Below, one piece after another: positions 5,119 to 11,675 of a DNA stretch of 11,675 nt. The notes beneath the pieces were generated by a model. It was not told the origin of the DNA. It ran no database searches and saw only the letters and a program-made list of their open reading frames with translations. This DNA is from JAYRWN01 sp041917975. Its GTDB lineage: Bacteria; Bacteroidota; Bacteroidia; Chitinophagales; Saprospiraceae. A program made the translations under genes and the position numbers. The first letter of the stretch is position 1. The number at the start of each line of letters is the position of its first letter. The DNA is taken from NCBI GenBank assembly GCA_041917975.1, contig JAYRWN010000360.1:1-11675 (forward strand), read 5' to 3'.

Positions 5119-7443
5119 TTAACGGGCTATCGGGGCGCCGAGTACATCCGGTGAAATGGCAAACGCATCCACCAGGGGCAAAGCCTCCAGGCGCACTTCA
5201 CGGCATAGCTTAGCCACCAGTTTGCGGATGGCTTTTGACTTCACTCCCGCCAGATAATCATTTTCCAAATACCAACCCCGGTGTTCCAACAGGACCGACA
5301 AGGCAAATAATTGGGTTAATCTGGTCAGTGATGATCGCAGCGGAGAACTTAAGGATAAATCATTGATCTGTTTGTAAAATGCCTCCAGTATCTCGCGTTC
5401 CACAAAAGCCTGGGCGGTGTCCACCATATGTACCTGGCAGCGCAAAAAAGCTTCATAAGGATCTACCCGCCGGTTGAGATATTTACGCATCCGATTGCCC
5501 AAACTGAGCAGAATGTGGTGTTCGCGGAACCGGAAGGCGTTAAGGTGAAATTCCGCACCCAACAAGTGCTCCGCATCGGTTTTTCGCACCATGTAGGGAT
5601 TTTGTTCGGTAAGGCTGGTCGTCACTGATCCTGCGAGCAGTTTCATCAGCCCCCAATATCCTTCATCATGCAATTGTTCCTTCATGTTCGTCAGCAGGGC
5701 TTTGGCTACCAACTGCATGAGCACGGTGTTGTCCCCCTCAAAGGTGGTAAAAATGTCAGCATCCGCTTTAAGATCAGCCAAACGGTTTTCTTGTAGGTAA
5801 CCCTTACCACCGCAGGCTTCTCGACAAGTTTGTAACGTGGCAGTGGTAAACCAGGTGGCATAGGCTTTTAGCCCGGCCGCTCTGGTTTCGATCTTCTGCA
5901 GGTCACCACGCATGATCGCTTGGTCGTAATCCTTAGCCAGGGCAGTCAAGGCCATATCGAGCGCATAAACTTTAGCCAAAGGAGGCAACAGGCGGTGCTG
6001 ATGGGTGGGGTAATCCAGCAGCAATGTCTCGGGCTCATCAACCTTCGCCCCAAATTGGCGTCTTTTCAAAGCATATCTGATGGCAATGGCTAAACCGCTT
6101 TTAGCGGCACTAAGTCCGGCCCGGGCTACACAGATGCGGCCACCTACCAGGGTGGACAACATGGTAAAAAAACGTTTATTTTCGTTTTCAATGGGGCTTG
6201 AATATTGTCCATTCGGGCTTACCTGACCGTATTTATCTAATAAATTTTCCCGGGGAATGCGTACCTGATGAAACCAGATTTTGCCGTTATCCACCCCGTT
6301 TAACCCCATTTTGTAGCCATTGTCTTCGACGTGGATACCCGGTAACACGTGGTGATCAGCATCGCGTAATGGCACGATAAAAGCATGTACACCATGATTG
6401 GTGCCCAGGGTATGCAGTTGGGCAAAAACTACCGCCATATGGCCGTACAAAGCATTACCAATATATTCTTTCCCCGCCAGGGTATACGGCGTGTGGATGA
6501 TAAATTGTTGACGGAGGGAGTCATAATGCGCTGTTGTTTCCAGTCCGCGAACATTTGAGCCATGGTTGGTCTCAGTCATGGCAAAACACCCTGCCAGTTT
6601 TAAGGTTCCGATATTGGTAAGATACCGCCGGTGATGTTGTTCGGTGCCTAAATGTAAAATAGCGCCCCCAAACAAACCGAATTGTACACCAAATTTAATG
6701 ACCATGCTCAAATCGTGATGGGCCAGGGTCTCAAAGATAGCGGCGTATTGGCCTCCGGCATTTTGACCTCCGTACTGCACCGGATATGACACCGCCCCAA
6801 AGCCCTGTTCAGCTAATATTTTTAACCAGGCCATGACCTGTGCGCGGTAAGTTTCTTTATCCTCCATGTGCCGGTAACGGAAAGCCGGATCTTCCAGCAG
6901 GGCTCGCGCGCGTCGACGTAACACATGGTATTCATCATCCAATAATCGGGTCATCTCCTCTACGTCCCAGTCCACCGTCTCCAGCATCTGCAGAGCTTCG
7001 CCTGCCGGCACTAAACGGCGGTAAAGGCGTTGATGACCATTTGTATGCGACAATCCTAGTGCTTCTTCCAATTTCTCCAACGCCAGTTTGACCTCCGGTT
7101 TTTGCCACAGATGCTGGGGGTGTTGATAAGCCTTTTGGGCAATGGCCAGCCCTAAAGAAGCTAAGTTACTTCGTTCAGCCCGGGTTAAGTGGGCCGCATG
7201 GTTTTTCATCTGGTTCATCCACTCCTTAAACGTTTCTTCCTCGGGTGGTTTGGCGGGGTTGCTCCAGCGGACGAGTTGCTCCTTTTCAGCGGCAGTAAGG
7301 TGGGGCAATTGGTTTAACATGTCATGTATGGCCACCATTTCACCCGGGCTTAATACACTGTCCGCCCAGCCCATATAAATGATAGGCAATGCACTTAATA
7401 AGCCAGGACTGTAGGTAATTTTTTGATCAGTTGGGTCTGACAT
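5119..7443 (-). CDS. acyl-CoA oxidase/dehydrogenase family flavoprotein with N-terminal extension
   Basis: This is an FAD enzyme that introduces the 2,3-double bond into fatty acyl-CoA, the first step of beta-oxidation. Whether electrons go to oxygen (oxidase) or to ETF (dehydrogenase) cannot be decided from sequence. It is 774 residues, longer than typical acyl-CoA dehydrogenases (about 380-400) and nearer to acyl-CoA oxidases. The catalytic region resembles the peroxisomal oxidase type: FGAVSYPVQYGGQ (215-227), the flavin-binding stretch CFAMTETNHGSN (286-297), RRQFG (461-465), CREACGGKGY (540-549) and TFEGDNTVL (567-575), where Glu569 matches the catalytic base position. A helical C-terminal domain follows to the end. 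Residues about 10-190 precede the catalytic part; 13-80 (ADSVLSPGEM and following) loosely recall a TerB-like helical domain, which is only an impression. The ATG at 7443 is preceded by A-rich DNA and no Shine-Dalgarno sequence. It is divergent from fabG, suggesting shared control of acyl metabolism. Confidence 0.9.
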   Translation of the reverse strand: MSDPTDQKITYSPGLLSALPIIYMGWADSVLSPGEMVAIHDMLNQLPHLTAAEKEQLVRWSNPAKPPEEETFKEWMNQMKNHAAHLTRAERSNLASLGLAIAQKAYQHPQHLWQKPEVKLALEKLEEALGLSHTNGHQRLYRRLVPAGEALQMLETVDWDVEEMTRLLDDEYHVLRRRARALLEDPAFRYRHMEDKETYRAQVMAWLKILAEQGFGAVSYPVQYGGQNAGGQYAAIFETLAHHDLSMVIKFGVQFGLFGGAILHLGTEQHHRRYLTNIGTLKLAGCFAMTETNHGSNVRGLETTAHYDSLRQQFIIHTPYTLAGKEYIGNALYGHMAVVFAQLHTLGTNHGVHAFIVPLRDADHHVLPGIHVEDNGYKMGLNGVDNGKIWFHQVRIPRENLLDKYGQVSPNGQYSSPIENENKRFFTMLSTLVGGRICVARAGLSAAKSGLAIAIRYALKRRQFGAKVDEPETLLLDYPTHQHRLLPPLAKVYALDMALTALAKDYDQAIMRGDLQKIETRAAGLKAYATWFTTATLQTCREACGGKGYLQENRLADLKADADIFTTFEGDNTVLMQLVAKALLTNMKEQLHDEGYWGLMKLLAGSVTTSLTEQNPYMVRKTDAEHLLGAEFHLNAFRFREHHILLSLGNRMRKYLNRRVDPYEAFLRCQVHMVDTAQAFVEREILEAFYKQINDLSLSSPLRSSLTRLTQLFALSVLLEHRGWYLENDYLAGVKSKAIRKLVAKLCREVRLEALPLVDAFAISPDVLGAPIAR

Positions 7444-7622
7444 TTTTTACAGTTTTCCCTGAAATTACCATTTTTTATCATTCATGGGCTTGACAAGATG
7501 CATAAAAAGGGCAAAATCTAGCGGGTGTTTTGAGTCCAGCAATTAATCCTGACCCGTAAGGATTCCCCGGGGTAATTTTTTTTGTAACATTGCCTCTGAA
7601 ATATAAAAGCTAAACATTAATC
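7444..7622. promoter_or_regulatory. divergent intergenic region between the acyl-CoA oxidase-like gene and fabG
   Basis: This 179-base stretch must carry promoters for both divergent genes. I find no exact TAnnTTTG on either strand. The nearest are TAACATTG (7585-7592, plus strand, one mismatch, 30 bases before the fabG ATG) and, on the minus strand, TAGATTTTG with one extra spacer base. A perfect eight-base palindrome CCCCGGGG (7565-7572) stands out in otherwise AT-rich DNA and is followed by a run of eight Ts. Confidence 0.35.
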
Positions 7623-8366
7623 ATGGGTAGGTTAAGTGGAAAAGTAGTATTGATCACGGGTGGTACACGTGGCATAGGCAAAGGCATCGTGCAATTATTT
7701 CATCGGGAAGGTGCAGACATAGCTTTCACGTACAGTGCTTCAGCAGCTGCGGCAGAAGTCTTGCTGTCTGATCTGAATTCGGGACCGAAAATTAAAGCCT
7801 ATCAGTCTGATGCGGCAAATTATATTGCCGCTGAAGCCCTGGTAAATCAAGTGCTAGCCGATTTCGGACGCATAGACATACTGATCAATAATGCCGGGAT
7901 CACCCGTGACACTTTGTTAATGCGTATGTCCGAACAACAGTGGGATGAAGTGATCACTACTAATCTAAAATCTGTATTTAATCTGACCAAACAGGTCATT
8001 AAACCGATGATGAAACAGCGCTCCGGATCTATTATTAACCTTAGCTCGGTCGTCGGTGTTTTTGGTAATGCAGGTCAAGCGAATTATGCCGCCTCCAAAG
8101 CGGGTATCATCGGTTTTACCAAATCGGTAGCTAAAGAACTGGGTTCGCGTAACATCCGCTGCAATGCCATCGCTCCCGGCTTTATTCAGACGGAAATGAC
8201 CGGCCAACTGGATGACAAAACCATCGAAAACTATTTAACCAATATACCCCTTAAAAAATTCGGTTCGGTGGATGATGTGGCCGAGGCTTGTTTGTTCCTG
8301 GGGTCCGACGCATCGGTGTACATCACCGGACAAGTCCTTAGCGTATGCGGAGGTCTGAACACCTAG
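7623..8366 (+). CDS. fabG: 3-oxoacyl-[acyl-carrier-protein] reductase FabG (SDR family)
   Basis: This is an NADPH-dependent short-chain dehydrogenase that reduces 3-oxoacyl-ACP to 3-hydroxyacyl-ACP in cytoplasmic type II fatty-acid synthesis. It is 247 residues, the standard length. The cofactor motif TGGTRGIG (12-19), NNAG (89-92), Asn114, Ser142, Tyr155 and Lys159 (YAASK) complete the classical SDR tetrad, and the GNAGQANYAASKAG block is very close to FabG proper. APGF (184-187) and the end segment ITGQVLSVCGG are also typical. The start is the ATG at 7623 with no Shine-Dalgarno sequence. The gene is not in a fab cluster here; its divergent partner is an acyl-CoA oxidase-like gene. It could therefore be a second FabG copy, perhaps acting on acyl-CoA (acetoacetyl-CoA reductase-like, PhaB type), which sequence alone does not separate. 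Confidence 0.92.
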   Translation: MGRLSGKVVLITGGTRGIGKGIVQLFHREGADIAFTYSASAAAAEVLLSDLNSGPKIKAYQSDAANYIAAEALVNQVLADFGRIDILINNAGITRDTLLMRMSEQQWDEVITTNLKSVFNLTKQVIKPMMKQRSGSIINLSSVVGVFGNAGQANYAASKAGIIGFTKSVAKELGSRNIRCNAIAPGFIQTEMTGQLDDKTIENYLTNIPLKKFGSVDDVAEACLFLGSDASVYITGQVLSVCGGLNT

Positions 8367-8382
8367 ACAGTTGATGAACCAC

Positions 8383-8420
8383 GGTTGGGATTTTTGTTGA
8401 GCTAAACTCAAAAAATAACC
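8383..8420. repeat. imperfect hairpin between convergent fabG and the oxidoreductase gene
   Basis: TTGAG (8397-8401) and CTCAA (8407-8411) pair around CTAAA, extended outward by T-rich (8391-8395) and A-rich (8412-8415) arms and then GGTT/AACC (8383-8386 with 8417-8420) with internal mismatches. It occupies most of the 59-base gap between two converging genes. Termination for both strands is the natural guess, but a U tract after the stem is lacking on either strand. Confidence 0.4.
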
Positions 8421-8425
8421 TCAGT

Positions 8426-9520
8426 TTATATTTTTAACTCACAGCCACCTCCTTTGGCTGAACGGTATATGGCTTCCACCACCCGGATGTCGCGCAGGCC
8501 TTCCTCTCCGGGTACCAGCAAAGGTTGATTTTGCTTTAAAGCTAATGCGTCGTCATCCATCTGGATATTTTGATGCAATTGGATGGGTGTGTAGATCTCG
8601 GTGCCGTCTGACATCATTCCGCGGTTACCGCCATAGCCACTTTGGGGCTCCATTTTTAGCCACCCTTTTTCGTAGTTTATATTCAGCCAGTTCATGTTCA
8701 TCCCAAAACTGGTCTGGCAGTTGGCCACTGCGCCACTGGGAAATGTCAATTGGAATAACACGGTTTCTTCTACCTCGTGGTAGATTTCCGGACGGGTGGT
8801 CGAGGTCCGGGCCATTACACTTACCGGTTCCTCTCCCGTGGCCAGACGGGCGCCCTGTAAAGCATATACGCCCATGTCACCCATCACACCGCCACCCAGA
8901 GCCTTTTGTTGTTTCCAGTGATTGGTGCGGCTTTCAAAATACCCGGCCGCTGAGTTGACCATCCGCACTTTACCAAATTTTTTGTCCCTGGTGACTTTCA
9001 TATATGCTTGGATGTTGGGGTCGTGTTGACAGCGATATCCTATGGCTAATTTAACCTTGTTTTGAGCACAAGCATCAATCATGGCCTGACAATCGGCAAC
9101 CGATGGGGCCATGGGTTTTTCACACCAGATGTGTTTACCTGCCTTTGCTCCCCGGACAGTATATTCTCGATGCATGGATGGAGGTAAGACCACATAAATA
9201 ATGTCGATGTCCGGATTATCAGCTATGCGGTCGTAGTTTTGATAATTGTACACATTTTTATCCGCAAGGCCATATTTTTTCTGCCAGGTTTCGATTTTGG
9301 AAGGGGTGCCGGTGACAATACCTTTTAACTCACAATGCTGGGTTTTCTGTAGAGCCGGTGCCAACAGATCCGCACTGTAATAACCTAAACCAACCAACGC
9401 CACACCTAATTTTTCTTTCGGTTTACGCGTAGCAGCTAACAATACATGGGGAGACAAGGTCACGGCAGCACTGCCCAGGACGGCCTGACTGATGAATGAA
9501 CGGCGATTTATAGTCTTCAT
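8426..9520 (-). CDS. Tat-type secreted Gfo/Idh/MocA family oxidoreductase
   Basis: This is a predicted NAD(P)-dependent sugar oxidoreductase exported in folded form. The N-terminus MKTINRRSFISQAVLGSAAV carries a twin-arginine motif and a hydrophobic core, with an AxA-like site near LLAA (27-30). The Rossmann part follows: VALVGLGYYS (40-49), VVLPPSMH (110-117) and the family hallmark WCEKPMA (132-138) with Glu134, Lys135 and Pro136. The C-terminal domain contains GGGVMGDMGVYALQGAR (209-225), where Asp215 and Tyr219 sit at the usual catalytic/substrate positions. It is 364 residues, normal for the family with a leader. The Tat leader recalls periplasmic glucose-fructose oxidoreductase, in which the cofactor stays bound; similarity to that enzyme is an inference. 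It lies 70 bases downstream of the D-2-hydroxyacid dehydrogenase on the same strand with no terminator seen between, so the two may form an operon. The substrate is unknown. Confidence 0.87.
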   Translation of the reverse strand: MKTINRRSFISQAVLGSAAVTLSPHVLLAATRKPKEKLGVALVGLGYYSADLLAPALQKTQHCELKGIVTGTPSKIETWQKKYGLADKNVYNYQNYDRIADNPDIDIIYVVLPPSMHREYTVRGAKAGKHIWCEKPMAPSVADCQAMIDACAQNKVKLAIGYRCQHDPNIQAYMKVTRDKKFGKVRMVNSAAGYFESRTNHWKQQKALGGGVMGDMGVYALQGARLATGEEPVSVMARTSTTRPEIYHEVEETVLFQLTFPSGAVANCQTSFGMNMNWLNINYEKGWLKMEPQSGYGGNRGMMSDGTEIYTPIQLHQNIQMDDDALALKQNQPLLVPGEEGLRDIRVVEAIYRSAKGGGCELKI

Positions 9521-9590
9521 ACGCTGACAAGTTTATGCCTAAAGATACAGGCCAGGGCTAAAACATGATCAAGATTTGTTTAGAATATTT

Positions 9591-10664
9591 TTATTCGTTT
9601 GCCCGGTATCTCAGGGTGACATCTCGATTGATCAAATAAGGTATGGATTGTCGTTGATAATAGCCGATGATATTTTCTGCGGCCATGCGGGACATGGCCT
9701 GGCGCGCGGTGACCGTTGCTGAACCGATGTGGGGTAGGATAGCCACATTTTCCATCTCCAGTAAGGGATGATCGGCAGCCATGGGTTCCGGATTGGTCAC
9801 ATCCAACCCAGCGCCCCAGATGATGCCCCGCCGTAAAGCGTCCAACAAGGCTTGTTCGTCATGCACTCCACCTCGTGACGTGTTGATAAATATAGCATTG
9901 GGTTTCATGCGTGAAAAAGCATCCGCATTAAACACGGCGCGTGTTTCCGGACTGAGAACACTGTGTACGGACAATACATCGCTTTCACGCAATAATGTAT
10001 CAAACGAAACTCGTCGCGCACCGATCAATTGTTCGGCTGTAGGGTTATTCGTACGATTACAATATATTATCTCCATGTCGTAAGCGCCCCGGCAGCGTTT
10101 AGCCATTTCCAGACCGATGGCCCCCAGACCAAATATGCCTAAAGTTTTTCCAGCCAATTCCTGCCCAAGATGAGCCAAAGGCATAAAATGTCCCCAATCC
10201 CCCCTCAGGATGGCTTTGTGGTTAAAAAAAAACTTCCGCGCCACCGCCAGCATTAATCCAAAGGCTACGTCGGCTGTAGCTGCACTCATAGCTCCAGGCG
10301 TATTGGCTACGGGTATGCCCAATCTGGTAGCGGCAGCTACATCGATGTTATCATAACCGGCTGCAAATTGGGATATAACCTCCAGGTGGCTGCAAGCTTC
10401 TAAAAACGCGGCATTCAACCGGTTTTCTCCTAAGGACAACAATGCATGCACACCGGAAGCCGCCAGGAGCAATTCCTCGTCCGTCATGGGCCGGGGCTCC
10501 GACCATACATCCACTGAAAAACCTGCTTCCCGTAACATGTCCGGGCCGATGGAAGGAATTTCTCTGGTGATCAGTATCTTGATGGAATTTGACACGAGTG
10601 ATGCTTTATTTTTTTTAACGACTAAATTACATCTAACCGGCCTAATATAATTACGAGCGGCCAT
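9591..10664 (-). CDS. D-2-hydroxyacid dehydrogenase (glyoxylate/hydroxypyruvate reductase-like)
   Basis: This is a cytoplasmic NAD(P)H-dependent enzyme reducing 2-oxoacids such as glyoxylate, hydroxypyruvate or 2-ketogluconate to D-2-hydroxyacids. Numbered from the ATG at 10664 (357 residues), it shows the dinucleotide motif GIFGLGAIG (176-184), FAAGYDNID (100-108) in the substrate domain, and the catalytic set Arg264 (TSRGG), Glu293 (NPEP) and His312 (PHIGSAT). The order and spacing fit the GhrB/GyaR branch better than SerA, and there is no ACT domain. The first 23 residues are not family-like. An in-frame GTG at 10593-10595 would give 334 residues beginning just before the first beta-strand (IKILITREI), which fits family length better. 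The ATG has an A-rich leader typical of this phylum, so both starts remain possible. It is divergent from a small secreted-protein gene and probably leads an operon with the Gfo/Idh/MocA gene. Exact substrate is not determinable. Confidence 0.88.
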   Translation of the reverse strand: MAARNYIRPVRCNLVVKKNKASLVSNSIKILITREIPSIGPDMLREAGFSVDVWSEPRPMTDEELLLAASGVHALLSLGENRLNAAFLEACSHLEVISQFAAGYDNIDVAAATRLGIPVANTPGAMSAATADVAFGLMLAVARKFFFNHKAILRGDWGHFMPLAHLGQELAGKTLGIFGLGAIGLEMAKRCRGAYDMEIIYCNRTNNPTAEQLIGARRVSFDTLLRESDVLSVHSVLSPETRAVFNADAFSRMKPNAIFINTSRGGVHDEQALLDALRRGIIWGAGLDVTNPEPMAADHPLLEMENVAILPHIGSATVTARQAMSRMAAENIIGYYQRQSIPYLINRDVTLRYRANE

Positions 10665-10737
10665 TTTGCACTTAAAATTTATTATTTCCCCGCATAGTGA
10701 TAACTTAGCCCCTAATTATATTATATATTTTTATGAT
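10665..10737. promoter_or_regulatory. short divergent promoter region
   Basis: Only 73 bases separate the two divergent ATG starts, or 142 if the dehydrogenase begins at its internal GTG (10595). The DNA is very AT-rich near the plus-strand gene, with the run ATTATATTATATATTTTTATG just before its start. Only one-mismatch versions of TAnnTTTG are present: TATATTTT on the plus strand and TAAATTTT on the minus strand. No exact element is identified. Confidence 0.3.
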
Positions 10738-11223
10738 ATGAAAATGTATGTGTTAATATTTAGCGGCTGCATTGGGTTGCTGCTCACGTCCACATTTTGT
10801 TTTTCCGATAGGCAAGCTAAACTGGCTCGCGATATCCTGGGTAAATGGAGTAGTCATAAAATGAAGGTGGTCTTTCAGGGCAGGCATGGCGGCCTGGGAG
10901 TGGATAGCCTGGATGTGCAGCGGGCCGATTGGGAAAAAGAAACCCAAGGTAAACCAATCATTACGGCTTTCAAGGCGGATAACACCTATGAATCCTGGTA
11001 TTATGATGTCTCCGGGCAGGTATTGCTGCGCAACCCCGGCGGGACCTGGACCATCCGCAAGGACACCATCATTATGACCCAGTTAAATCCGGCCGGTGGC
11101 CCAACTTTTCACCTCCACGTGGCCCGCCAAAAAGAATTATTGTATTTCAGCGGGGTGATGGATTTTGACCTGGATGGTCAGTCGGACGATCATTATCAGG
11201 GCTGGATGCAAAGAGAACCCTGA
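10738..11223 (+). CDS. small secreted protein of unknown function, possibly lipocalin-like
   Basis: I do not recognise a named family. From the ATG at 10738 it has 161 residues; an ATG two codons later is equally possible, while the upstream TTG at 10666 is unlikely. The N-terminus has a positively charged start and a hydrophobic core (about 4-20) ending in STFCFSD, so it is probably exported. Cys21 might be a lipid anchor but the preceding residues are not a standard lipobox. The mature part starts ILGKWSSHKMKVVF (33-46); a GKW near the start followed by alternating short strands (WYYD, GTWTI, DTIIMTQL, LLYFSG) suggests a small beta-barrel of lipocalin-like type. Near the end MDFDLDGQSDDHYQGWMQR contains DxDxDGxxD (142-150), a calcium-loop-like pattern. 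It is divergent from the hydroxyacid dehydrogenase. Real coding is supported by the signal sequence and coherent composition. Confidence 0.72.
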   Translation: MKMYVLIFSGCIGLLLTSTFCFSDRQAKLARDILGKWSSHKMKVVFQGRHGGLGVDSLDVQRADWEKETQGKPIITAFKADNTYESWYYDVSGQVLLRNPGGTWTIRKDTIIMTQLNPAGGPTFHLHVARQKELLYFSGVMDFDLDGQSDDHYQGWMQREP

Positions 11224-11324
11224 AGCGGATGATCAGCGTATCTTTAGAAACGAAGTCGTAATTATTCTTGTTATTAAATTAATGAATTCCTGCGCCAATA
11301 CCTTGGATTATAACCTTTGGGTGC

Positions 11325-11675
11325 GTGGTTGGTATAAACGAAAACGGATACTTTTACAGGTCCACAGATGGATGCCGGCTATTTATTTATGAAACCGCTC
11401 CAGCGTCTGATTATCACACCACCATAGTCCTGGTGGCTGGGATTATCGGTATTAATCACCACCGTGAGCAAGACCTGATTGGCTTATTGAGTAATCATCA
11501 ACACCGGGTCATCGTCATCCATCCGCGAGGCACGGGTTATTCTGAGGGTCCACGTGGGGATATTGCACCTTTTACCGATTTTATCCAGGATTATATAAAC
11601 ATCATTAAAAGCGATGTGGATTATCTGACCAAAAAACATAAAATACTGCTTTTTGGACACAGCATGGCCACTGCG
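11325..11675 (+). CDS. alpha/beta hydrolase (3'-partial)
   Basis: This is the first 117 residues of a predicted serine hydrolase, cut by the right edge. Visible features are the strand TTIVLVAGIIGINHH (32-46), which occupies the usual oxyanion-hole region, VIVIHPRGTGYSEGPRG (62-78), a common second-strand signature of the fold, and the nucleophile elbow FGHSMA (110-115) with catalytic Ser113. The rest of the triad lies beyond the window. The frame is open from 11286 to the edge with no ATG; a GTG at 11325 is the best start, giving a conventional N-terminus (NENGYFYRSTDGCRLFIYET). There is no signal sequence, so a cytoplasmic enzyme is likely. The general form resembles the serine aminopeptidase/monoglyceride lipase-like group, but the substrate cannot be assigned. 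It follows the small secreted-protein gene on the same strand by 101 bases. Confidence 0.8.
   Translation, partial: MVGINENGYFYRSTDGCRLFIYETAPASDYHTTIVLVAGIIGINHHREQDLIGLLSNHQHRVIVIHPRGTGYSEGPRGDIAPFTDFIQDYINIIKSDVDYLTKKHKILLFGHSMATA

Noticed and set aside
7565..7572. CCCCGGGG followed by T8 as a terminator
   Set aside because: The palindrome has no loop, so it cannot form a hairpin in RNA, and no gene on the plus strand ends before it.
8545..8958. 137-codon open frame on the plus strand
   Set aside because: Antisense to the Gfo/Idh/MocA oxidoreductase; Arg/Ser/Cys-rich translation typical of a shadow frame.
1..11675. Mobile elements, CRISPR arrays, tRNA or rRNA genes, defence genes
   Set aside because: I looked for regularly spaced repeats, transposase or integrase motifs, terminal inverted repeats and tRNA-like cloverleaf segments on both strands and saw none.

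Overview
The window looks like ordinary chromosomal DNA from a Gram-negative Bacteroidota bacterium, possibly Saprospiria-like. Three things suggest this. The Kdo transferase and heptose kinase are of the type seen in that phylum. Start codons lack Shine-Dalgarno sequences and follow A/T-rich leaders. Two intergenic matches to the Bacteroidota -7 promoter element TAnnTTTG sit just upstream of genes. Placement below phylum is inference. There are no tRNA or rRNA genes, CRISPR arrays, insertion sequences, integrases or phage genes.

Layout, left to right. (1) Positions 1-2048, minus strand: a lipopolysaccharide inner-core pair, waaA/kdtA (Kdo transferase) followed 21 bases later by an ADP-heptose-pathway kinase (hldA/rfaE1) cut by the left edge. 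(2) 2049-2270: a divergent intergenic region with two adjoining hairpins sharing one T tract, a repeated AAAGTCT word and candidate promoter elements. (3) 2271-3683, plus strand: a lipoprotein-like fusion of cytochrome c and PQQ-dependent aldose dehydrogenase, ending at a strong intrinsic terminator. (4) 3744-4087: a 344-base AT-rich gap with no gene. (5) 4088-5089, plus strand: a Tat-type secreted metallophosphoesterase. (6) 5119-7443, minus strand: a large acyl-CoA oxidase/dehydrogenase with an N-terminal extension, divergent from (7) fabG at 7623-8366. (8) 8426-10664, minus strand: a D-2-hydroxyacid dehydrogenase followed by a Tat-type secreted Gfo/Idh/MocA oxidoreductase. (9) 10738-11223, plus strand: a small secreted protein of unknown function. 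(10) 11325-11675, plus strand: the start of an alpha/beta hydrolase cut by the right edge just after its nucleophile elbow.

Functionally the genes fall into small units: envelope LPS synthesis; periplasmic sugar oxidation feeding the respiratory chain; fatty-acyl metabolism (oxidase-like enzyme plus ketoacyl reductase, divergent); and sugar or hydroxyacid redox chemistry (Gfo/Idh/MocA plus 2-hydroxyacid dehydrogenase). I see no defence, mobile or multi-gene specialised system. The items most worth a second look are the two hairpins sharing a T tract before the PQQ gene, the N-terminal extension of the acyl-CoA oxidase, the altered motifs of the cytochrome-PQQ fusion, and the small secreted protein with a DxDxDG loop.
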